Assembly: GCA_021732965.1 (NCBI GenBank)
Contig: JAKFVZ010000457.1
Coordinates: 1 to 7,387, forward strand
DNA length: 7,387 nucleotides
Direction: 5' to 3'
Source: Reyranella sp.
Lineage (GTDB): Bacteria; Pseudomonadota; Alphaproteobacteria; Reyranellales; Reyranellaceae
The notes under the pieces are model-generated. The model saw only the letters and a program-made list of their open reading frames with translations. It ran no database searches and was not told the DNA's origin. This document shows, one piece after another, positions 1-4,564 of this stretch (its first letter is position 1; each line of letters starts with the position of its first letter). The position numbers were made by a program, and so were the translations under genes.

Positions 1-168
1 GAGGTCGATGAGGCCGTCCGGGCAGGCGCCCGGCGACCGGCCGACGTGTTCCGGTCCTGCGGCAATAGCCCGCAATGTGGCTCCTGTGCCTGCGACATGC
101 GCGAGCGCATTGCGCATACGATCGCCCGCGAAAGCACGGCGCTGCAGACGCTGTTGGCGGCCGACTAG
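1..168 (+). CDS. bfd: Bacterioferritin-associated ferredoxin (Bfd), 3' part only
   Basis: Frame 1 is open from the window edge to a TAG stop and gives 55 residues of a protein whose start lies outside the window. Visible residues include RSCGNSPQCGSCACDM, which contains the CxxC pair typical of the second half of a Bfd [2Fe-2S] site (Cys26 and Cys29 of the visible part), flanked by two extra cysteines (20 and 31). In the family, the other two cluster ligands are an N-terminal CxC, which would be upstream of the window. Bfd is a small ferredoxin that docks on bacterioferritin and reduces its stored ferric iron through the haem, releasing Fe(II). The adjacent bacterioferritin gene supports the call. 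The tail after the CxxC is about 26 residues. The extra cysteines could be lineage variation. Confidence is good for the family, but the gene is incomplete here. Confidence 0.8.
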   Translation, partial: EVDEAVRAGARRPADVFRSCGNSPQCGSCACDMRERIAHTIARESTALQTLLAAD

Positions 169-181
169 AGCCGGCCGCGCT

Positions 182-210
182 CCCGAGCCGTCAGCTCGGG
201 CCCTTTCCTT
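182..210 (+). terminator. Hairpin terminator at the end of bfd, overlapping the bfr stop
   Basis: CCCGAGC (182-188), a five-base loop and GCTCGGG (194-200) form a perfect 7-bp GC-rich stem. It is followed on the + strand by CCCTTTCCTT, a pyrimidine-rich but imperfect U-tract. It lies 13 bases after the bfd stop, and the bfr stop codon (191-193) sits in its loop. It would mainly end bfd transcripts. On the minus strand the stem is not followed by a T-run, so for bfr it would be only an mRNA 3' hairpin. The stem is seen directly; terminator function is inferred. Confidence 0.55.
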
Positions 211-676
211 CGCCCATCTGGCTCTGCAGGTAGTTCTGCACGCCCACCTTCTCGATCAGGCCGATCTCGGTCTCGAGGAAGTCGATATGCTCCTCGGCAT
301 CTTCGAGGATGCTGACCGCGATCTCGCGGCTGACATAGTCCTTCGCCGCCTCGCAGGCGGTCACCGCCTCGACGAGCGCCGTGCGTGCAGCCGACTCGAG
401 CTTCAGGTCTGCTTCAAGCGCTTCGGGCACGTTCTCGCCGATCGCGATCCGGCCCATGTCCTGCAGGTTGGGCAGGCCGTCCAGCATGAGGATGCGCTGG
501 ATGAGCTTATCGGCGTGCTTCATCTCGCCGATCGACTCTTCGTAGATCTTGTGACCAAGGCGATCGAAGCCCCAGTGCTTCATCATGCGGGCGTGAAGGA
601 AATACTGGTTGATCGCCGTCAGCTCGTTCTTCAGGAGCTTGTTGAGTTCGACGATGATCTGCGGGTTGCCCTTCAT
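191..676 (-). CDS. bfr: Bacterioferritin with a substituted ferroxidase ligand
   Basis: This is a 161-residue protein, the usual bacterioferritin length, beginning MKGNPQIIVELNKLL as classical Bfr does. Bfr forms a 24-subunit haem-containing shell in the cytoplasm that oxidises Fe(II) and stores it as a ferric mineral. By position against E. coli Bfr, the di-iron ligands Glu18, Glu51, His54, Glu94 and His130 are present, and so is the haem-ligating Met52 (motif ESIGEMKHAD). The sixth ligand, bridging Glu127, is not: the segment reads ILEDAEEHIDFLE, so residue 127 is Ala (codon at 298-296) while Glu128, Glu129 and His130 stay in register. Activity at the di-iron site may therefore be altered, or a neighbouring Glu may substitute. 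The start is supported by AGGAGG 7 bases upstream of ATG. The gene is convergent with bfd and divergent from sodB. Confidence 0.96.
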   Translation of the reverse strand: MKGNPQIIVELNKLLKNELTAINQYFLHARMMKHWGFDRLGHKIYEESIGEMKHADKLIQRILMLDGLPNLQDMGRIAIGENVPEALEADLKLESAARTALVEAVTACEAAKDYVSREIAVSILEDAEEHIDFLETEIGLIEKVGVQNYLQSQMGEGKGPS

Positions 677-709
677 GGCGAACCTCCTCTTTGAATGCGT
701 CGGCTCTTA

Positions 710-737
710 CAGATACCCGTCGAAACTCAGGGCGCAA
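710..737 (-). promoter_or_regulatory. Candidate bfr promoter
   Basis: Read on the minus strand, TTGCGC (737-732) and TATCTG (715-710) are separated by 16 bases and lie about 35 bases upstream of the bfr ATG. The -35 keeps the TTG core, but the -10 matches the consensus only partly. The location in a divergent intergenic region is the main support, so this is tentative. Confidence 0.25.
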
Positions 738-799
738 CCCAAGAGTGAGCGACTGAGAAACGTTCGCTGAAAAAACTGCGCGCAACGCAGGAAAGTCCA

Positions 800-818
800 G
801 CAAGTGAGAACGACTTGC
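800..818. promoter_or_regulatory. 19-base interrupted palindrome, possible operator
   Basis: GCAAGT and ACTTGC are perfect inverted arms around the 7-base spacer GAGAACG, near the middle of the bfr/sodB intergenic region. The size and GCAA...TTGC ends are broadly like binding sites of dimeric regulators, but I cannot assign a regulator. A 6-bp arm dyad in about 290 bases can also arise by chance. Confidence 0.3.
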
Positions 819-946
819 CCCGATTCTCGTCAACGGGGTCGTCGGCAACCGGCGGGGAAGCCCCTTTGGATTCCCTACACACAGTCGGGGCTTTGCGCTG
901 GAAACGGCCGCGAAAAACGTAGCGCGATCGCAACATGGAACGTCAT

Positions 947-955
947 AAGGTGAGG
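947..955 (+). promoter_or_regulatory. Shine-Dalgarno sequence for an upstream in-frame sodB start
   Basis: AAGGTGAGG ends 7 bases before an ATG at 963 that is in frame with sodB. Starting there would add 19 residues (MSDAARPGLSGPASLRTRV) not found in typical SODs. This stretch uses CTA, TTG, AGG and ACT codons, which are uncommon in the rest of the gene, so the extension looks less like genuine coding sequence even though its ribosome site is good. Confidence 0.4.
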
Positions 956-978
956 TGCGTTCATGTCGGACGCCGCCC

Positions 979-996
979 GCCCGGGTCTATCCGGGC
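979..996 (+). repeat. Inverted repeat (hairpin) between the two sodB starts
   Basis: GCCCGG (979-984), loop GTCTAT and CCGGGC (991-996) make a perfect 6-bp GC stem. It lies 13 bases after the ATG at 963 and 10 bases before the Shine-Dalgarno sequence of the ATG at 1020. In the sodB mRNA it could affect choice of start. GC-rich sequence produces such stems easily, so function is speculative. Confidence 0.35.
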
Positions 997-1019
997 CAGC
1001 CAGCTTGAGGACTCGCGTT

Positions 1020-1616
1020 ATGTCGAACTTCACCCTTCCGAAACTGCCTTATGCCGATGACGCGCTCGCGCCGGTCGTTTCGGCCAACACCATCTCGTTC
1101 CACTACGGCAAGCATCACAAGGCCTACGTCGACAAGCTGAACGAGCTGGTGCCCGGCACGGCCTACGAGGGCCTGTCCCTCGAAGACATCGTGAAGAAGT
1201 CGGCCAAGGACGAGAAGGGCAAGGCGATCTTCAACAATGCCGGCCAGATCTGGAACCACACCTTCTACTGGAACAGCATGACGCCGAAGGGCGGCGAGCC
1301 GACCGGCAAGATCAAGTCGCTGATCGACGACAGCTTCGGCGACCTCGACAAGTTCAAGGCGGCCTTCAAGGCGGCGGCGGTCGGCCAGTTCGGCAGTGGC
1401 TGGGCCTGGCTCGTGAAGGGCGCCGACGGCAAGCTCAAGATCGAGACGACGGCCAACGCCGACACCCCGATGGCGCATGGCGGCAAGCCGCTCCTCGTCG
1501 CCGACGTCTGGGAGCACGCCTACTACCTCGATTTCCAGAACCGCCGCCCGGACCATGTCCAGGCCTGGCTCGACAAGCTCGCGAACTGGTCGTTTGCCGA
1601 GAAGAACCTCGATTAA
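1020..1616 (+). CDS. sodB: Superoxide dismutase, Fe type (SodB)
   Basis: Starting at the ATG at 1020, the product is 198 residues and begins MSNFTLPKLPYADDALAP, matching the usual N-terminus and length of cytoplasmic Fe-SODs. It converts superoxide to hydrogen peroxide and oxygen. The four metal ligands are visible as His28 (in SFHYGKHH), His80 (in WNHTFYW), Asp162 and His166 (in DVWEHAYYLD). Gln76, in the AGQIWNH segment, is at the position that marks Fe-type rather than Mn-type enzymes, although metal choice can be cambialistic. GAGGA at 1007-1011 lies 8 bases before this ATG. A second in-frame ATG at 963 has its own Shine-Dalgarno sequence and would give 217 residues. I prefer 1020 on family length and codon use. 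The extension has no hydrophobic core and does not look like a signal peptide. A small membrane-protein gene follows 10 bases after the stop. Confidence 0.96.
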   Translation: MSNFTLPKLPYADDALAPVVSANTISFHYGKHHKAYVDKLNELVPGTAYEGLSLEDIVKKSAKDEKGKAIFNNAGQIWNHTFYWNSMTPKGGEPTGKIKSLIDDSFGDLDKFKAAFKAAAVGQFGSGWAWLVKGADGKLKIETTANADTPMAHGGKPLLVADVWEHAYYLDFQNRRPDHVQAWLDKLANWSFAEKNLD

Positions 1617-1626
1617 GGAGCACTGA

Positions 1627-1782
1627 ATGCTGGGCACCATCCTGCTGATCGTCCTGATCCTCATCCTGATCGGGGCGTTGCCGACCTGGCCGCACAGCAG
1701 CGGCTGGGGCTACTATCCCAGCGGCGGCATCGGCCTGGTGCTCATCATCGTGATCATCCTGTTGTTGATGGGACGCATATAG
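1627..1782 (+). CDS. Small hydrophobic membrane protein, DUF3309 family
   Basis: This is a 51-residue product, MLGTILLIVLILILIGALPT at the start and GLVLIIVIILLLMGRI at the end. It has two hydrophobic stretches (about residues 4-17 and 35-47) joined by a Gly/Trp/Tyr-rich linker with PTWPHSSGWGYYPSGG. This layout and the PTWPHS...WGYYPSGG core are what I recognise as DUF3309, a family of unknown function common in Proteobacteria. It is probably an inner-membrane hairpin with both ends on the same side. AAGGAG overlaps the sodB stop codon and sits 6 bases before the ATG, so the gene is almost certainly co-transcribed with sodB and shares the terminator at 1798-1828. A role in stress tolerance would be inference from its neighbour only. 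Confidence 0.85.
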   Translation: MLGTILLIVLILILIGALPTWPHSSGWGYYPSGGIGLVLIIVIILLLMGRI

Positions 1783-1797
1783 CGGCCTTCCAATGAC

Positions 1798-1828
1798 AAA
1801 GGGGCACCTTCGGGTGCCCCTTTTATTT
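1798..1828 (+). terminator. Rho-independent terminator of the sodB/DUF3309 unit
   Basis: GGGGCACC (1801-1808), tetraloop TTCG and GGTGCCCC (1813-1820) form a perfect 8-bp stem, extendable by AAA/TTT to 11 bp. TTTTATTT follows. It lies 15 bases after the miniprotein stop. The reverse strand also gives the stem, with TTTG after it, so it may work weakly for the converging lpxR-like gene, whose stop is at 1866. Confidence 0.93.
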
Positions 1829-1865
1829 GCCCCATTGACGCGCGCCACGCCGTTGACAGGCTTCG

Positions 1866-2978
1866 TCAGTACCTGAACGTCAGGTTGAAGGAGCCGAACT
1901 GCGTGATGCGATCGCGCTCGAAGAATTCCGGGGTCCGCAGGATCTGCGTGTAGGACAGGCGCATGCCCCGCCACAGGATCGCAAGGCCCGCCTGCGCCTC
2001 GCCGACGAACGGCCGATGCGACACGCGCTGGCTGAATCCATCGGTATTGCCGTCGAGAAAGATGTTGCGGGCCACCGCCTGGCCGTCGAAGCCCGCGAAC
2101 AGGTACCAGCCGAAACTGCCGTCGCCGATGAACGCGTCCGAGCCGGGCAGCGCCGGCCGCGCGCGCGTGGGACCGAAATCATCCCGCAGGTTCTTGCCGA
2201 TACGCGCCGTGCCGCCGGCGCTGGCATAGGTCGCGACGTTGCCCACCGCCACCGCGGCACGCGGGATGAAGTCGACCTCGAGCTTGGGATTTTCGATCAG
2301 CACGGCGCGACCCGTGCGCCAGCGTCGCTCGAAAGTGAGATTGATCGTGGGTTCGTTATGAAGCTGGTTGGCCCAGCCATAGGCCGGCGCGACGCCGATC
2401 AGCCGATGGAAGTTGTTCTGCACGAACTCGCCGCCGGCGGCGGGACCGATCACGCCGACGTCGAGCTGTAGCGTGTCGAGCCGCATCGGCTCGTCGATCC
2501 CGGTATTCGTGTCGTGGCGCTTGTAGGTGTACTGGAGCGCGAAACTCGCATAAAGCCACGCCGCATAGGGCCGGTCGTTGTAGATCGGGTTCGACACATA
2601 GGTATTCTCGGGCGTGTAGATGTTCTGGCCCGCCGAGATAGCGATGCGGCGGATCACCGAATCAGCCGCGGGCTCGCCGAGGAAGGTCGGGATAGTGGTC
2701 ATAGCCACGATGCCTTGCGGCATCTCCGTGATGGCAGGCGACAGCCAGCCGATCCTCACACCGCTCGTATAGTCGCGATCGGACGTACCGAAGCGGTTGA
2801 ATACGTCATTCTCCACCTGAAACGTGTAGATGCTGCGCTGTTCGTCCTCGGTCGCCGAGGGCCGGGGCGGCGGCTTGGCTTCGCCGGATGAGGAAGAGGA
2901 TTGAGCCGCTGCCGGGTCGGCAACGGCAACAAAGGCTGCCATCGCCAGAGCGATGGTCGTGGCGAGGCGATGATGCAT
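1866..2978 (-). CDS. lpxR: LpxR-family outer-membrane protein (DUF2219, lipid A deacylase-like)
   Basis: This 370-residue protein has a signal peptide (hydrophobic residues 5-20, likely cleavage after ADPAAA at Ala25) and a Ser/Pro-rich linker to about 45. A beta-barrel follows, ending in ...NLTFRY, with the C-terminal aromatic residue expected of outer-membrane proteins. Family landmarks of Salmonella LpxR are recognisable in order: VENDVF (Asn57, Asp58), DRDYTSG (Thr71), GQNIYTPEN, NDRPYAAW, and DVGVIGPAAGGEFVQNNFHR with His191. LpxR removes the 3'-acyloxyacyl chain of lipid A in a Ca-dependent reaction, which softens innate-immune recognition in pathogens. In my by-eye alignment the position of Salmonella Glu128 is Ala197, so catalysis or substrate may differ. 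The ATG at 2978 is the only start that gives the signal peptide; its ribosome site is weak. The gene is 37 bases downstream of the MFS gene on the same strand. The family is firm, the exact activity less so. Confidence 0.82.
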   Translation of the reverse strand: MHHRLATTIALAMAAFVAVADPAAAQSSSSSGEAKPPPRPSATEDEQRSIYTFQVENDVFNRFGTSDRDYTSGVRIGWLSPAITEMPQGIVAMTTIPTFLGEPAADSVIRRIAISAGQNIYTPENTYVSNPIYNDRPYAAWLYASFALQYTYKRHDTNTGIDEPMRLDTLQLDVGVIGPAAGGEFVQNNFHRLIGVAPAYGWANQLHNEPTINLTFERRWRTGRAVLIENPKLEVDFIPRAAVAVGNVATYASAGGTARIGKNLRDDFGPTRARPALPGSDAFIGDGSFGWYLFAGFDGQAVARNIFLDGNTDGFSQRVSHRPFVGEAQAGLAILWRGMRLSYTQILRTPEFFERDRITQFGSFNLTFRY

Positions 2979-3015
2979 TCCCGCCCGAACGCACCGTGCC
3001 CGAGCCGGGTTGCGA

Positions 3016-4266
3016 CTACCTTGCGTTCACGGGCGCGGCGCGGTCCCACAGGTCCGCGCGCCATCGCACCCCGATCGCCAGGGTAAAGACGATGCCCAGC
3101 ACGCTGTAGAATGTGCCTGTCACGCTGAAGCCGGCCCATTCGACCAATGGGCCCGAGAGGAGCAGGCCGAGAGGCAAGCCATAGACCGCCAGCATGCGCA
3201 CGCCCATGACGCAGCCGCGCAGTGCCGGATTGGTGACCCGCAGCAGGATCACCGCCATCGGAATCATGCAGAAGCTCTGGAAGAATCCCGAGACGAACAG
3301 GACCAGCTCGCCGAGAAGCGGCGTGGTGAGCCACGAGAAAACCAGGTTGAGCGACAACCAGATCAGCGTGCAGGCGATCATGGTGCGTCCCGACCGGATA
3401 TGGGCGCCGTACATCGACACGAGGATGGAGCCGGTGAGCGCTCCGCCGGCGAAACAGGCGATCAGCCAGCCGAGCCCGGTCTGGTCCATGCCATAGACGT
3501 CCTTGGCCACGTAGGCGAGCAGCGAGCCGGTCAGCGGATAGGCCGCGAAGTTCACCAGGAAGGCCAGCAGCATCACCGCCCGCACGACCGGCGTATTCCA
3601 GACATAGGAGAAGCCCTGTCGCAGGGCTCCCAGCGCCGTCGGCATCGTCTCGCCCTCGCTCACGACCCTCAGCCGGCGGATGCCGACGCCGAGGGTCAGC
3701 GCAAGGCACATGGCGTAGACGCCGCAGACGGCGACATAGGCCAGGCCCGAACCCAGGGCTGCCACGAGAGCCGCGCCGGACAGGGCACCGATGATGCGCG
3801 CCGAATCGGCGGTCGTGCGCGACACGCCCATGGCCCGCATCAGGTAGTCGGCAGGCATGGTCTCGCCGACCAGCAGATTGCGCATGGTGATATCCGACGG
3901 CCTCACCAGCCCCATGACGGTGGCCAGAATGAAGACCGGGACAGGAGTCGCCAGATCGCTGAGGAACAGGGCCATGAGGCAGAGGGCCAGGATCAGGTAG
4001 GCCAGCCGCATCAGCAGCAGGACGTTGCGGTTGCCGATCCGGTCGCCCGCCATGCCGAACAGGGGCGAAATCAGGGTCCCGAGGAACTGTAGGGAGCCAA
4101 AAACCGCCAGCGCCAGGACCGAGCCGGTCGAAACCAGCACGAACCAGCCCAGGATCACCCCCTCCATCTCGAATGCCCAGGAGGCCAGGAGGTCCGAGGG
4201 CCACTGGAAGCGAAAGCTTCGGATACGGAAAGGCGCCAGTGCGGGCGCGCGCGCGATGAGGCTCAC
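3016..4266 (-). CDS. MFS transporter, MFS_3/EntS-like exporter
   Basis: This 416-residue inner-membrane protein has about 11-12 hydrophobic segments spread along its length. The N-terminal half follows the MFS_3 pattern: EGVILGWFVLVSTGSVLAL in the first helix region, then the loop 2-3 motif A, GMAGDRIGNR (residues 71-80, with Asp75 and Arg76). A central polar loop near residues 205-220 (RRLRVVSEGETMPTALGALR) separates the two six-helix halves. MFS_3 includes the enterobactin exporter EntS and many proton-driven drug or metabolite exporters; the substrate here cannot be predicted. The start is GTG, since the first ATG would remove the first helix (Met34). A purine-rich GGGGGAGGGAA lies about 12 bases upstream, further than ideal. 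The stop is TAG. The LpxR-like gene follows at 37 bases, so the two are probably one transcript. Confidence 0.9.
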   Translation of the reverse strand: MSLIARAPALAPFRIRSFRFQWPSDLLASWAFEMEGVILGWFVLVSTGSVLALAVFGSLQFLGTLISPLFGMAGDRIGNRNVLLLMRLAYLILALCLMALFLSDLATPVPVFILATVMGLVRPSDITMRNLLVGETMPADYLMRAMGVSRTTADSARIIGALSGAALVAALGSGLAYVAVCGVYAMCLALTLGVGIRRLRVVSEGETMPTALGALRQGFSYVWNTPVVRAVMLLAFLVNFAAYPLTGSLLAYVAKDVYGMDQTGLGWLIACFAGGALTGSILVSMYGAHIRSGRTMIACTLIWLSLNLVFSWLTTPLLGELVLFVSGFFQSFCMIPMAVILLRVTNPALRGCVMGVRMLAVYGLPLGLLLSGPLVEWAGFSVTGTFYSVLGIVFTLAIGVRWRADLWDRAAPVNAR

Positions 4267-4564
4267 GTCTTGCTTTGTTCCCTCCCCCTGCGCCTTTTGA
4301 CTTCAGCGCTTCCAAGGGTACTCAAGCCTGCTCGTTCAGGAGGCCGACTGCAATAATCTCCGGAACATGGCCCATCCGCACTAATGGCCGGGCTCGGCCC
4401 CATAAAACCCCAAATTTGGTGGCTCTATTGCATCACTCAGCCTGTGAATATCGGTCGCGCCCGGTTGCGTTGCGATGCGGCTCAGCGCATTGTTGCAGCC
4501 AATGCCGTCAAGCGGTGGAAAGGCTCGAGGCCGCTCGCGGGTTTTGCCTTTGGAGAAGTCCGCG
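4267..4564. promoter_or_regulatory. Divergent control region, MFS gene / radical SAM gene
   Basis: These 298 bases have no gene I can support; short open frames here have no recognisable protein features. Visible elements are a perfect 10-base palindrome CCAAATTTGG (4410-4419), a small stem GGCCG-GGCT-CGGCC (4386-4399), and a possible + strand promoter (4465-4493). The composition is less GC-rich than the flanking genes around 4400-4460, as expected for promoter DNA. Confidence 0.4.
4465..4493 (+). promoter_or_regulatory. Candidate promoter of the radical SAM gene
   Basis: TTGCGT (4465-4470) and CATTGT (4488-4493) are 17 bases apart and lie 71 bases before the chosen ATG. Both hexamers are imperfect. 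If this promoter is real, an in-frame ATG at 4475 lies inside it and cannot be the start, which favours the ATG at 4565. Confidence 0.3.

Larger units (their letters stand above)
677..962. promoter_or_regulatory. Divergent bfr/sodB control region
   Basis: These 286 bases lie between the bfr start and the first possible sodB start, and no convincing gene is present on either strand. The region must hold both promoters. Several dyads are visible: a perfect 6-bp arm palindrome GCAAGT-N7-ACTTGC at 800-818, overlapped by GAGAA-N13-TTCTC at 806-828; AGCGA-N11-TCGCT at 748-768; and AAGCCCC-N22-GGGGCTT at 858-893, which could form a leader hairpin for sodB. I could not match any of them confidently to a known Fur, Irr, RirA or OxyR box. 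Genes of this type are commonly iron- or peroxide-regulated, so a shared operator is plausible but inferred. Confidence 0.5.

Noticed and set aside
8..694. A 228-codon + strand frame across bfd and bfr
   Set aside because: It is antisense to a textbook bacterioferritin and out of frame with bfd; no motif is seen.
2756..4315. A 519-codon minus-strand frame across the MFS gene
   Set aside because: It is out of frame with the MFS protein, which has clear helices and motif A. This frame is Arg/Pro/Gly-rich without membrane segments or motifs.
4475..4564. An earlier ATG at 4475 as the start of the radical SAM protein
   Set aside because: The extra 30 residues do not resemble the family, the ATG lies within a candidate promoter, and the ATG at 4565 has GGAGA at good spacing and is followed directly by the expected first beta strand.
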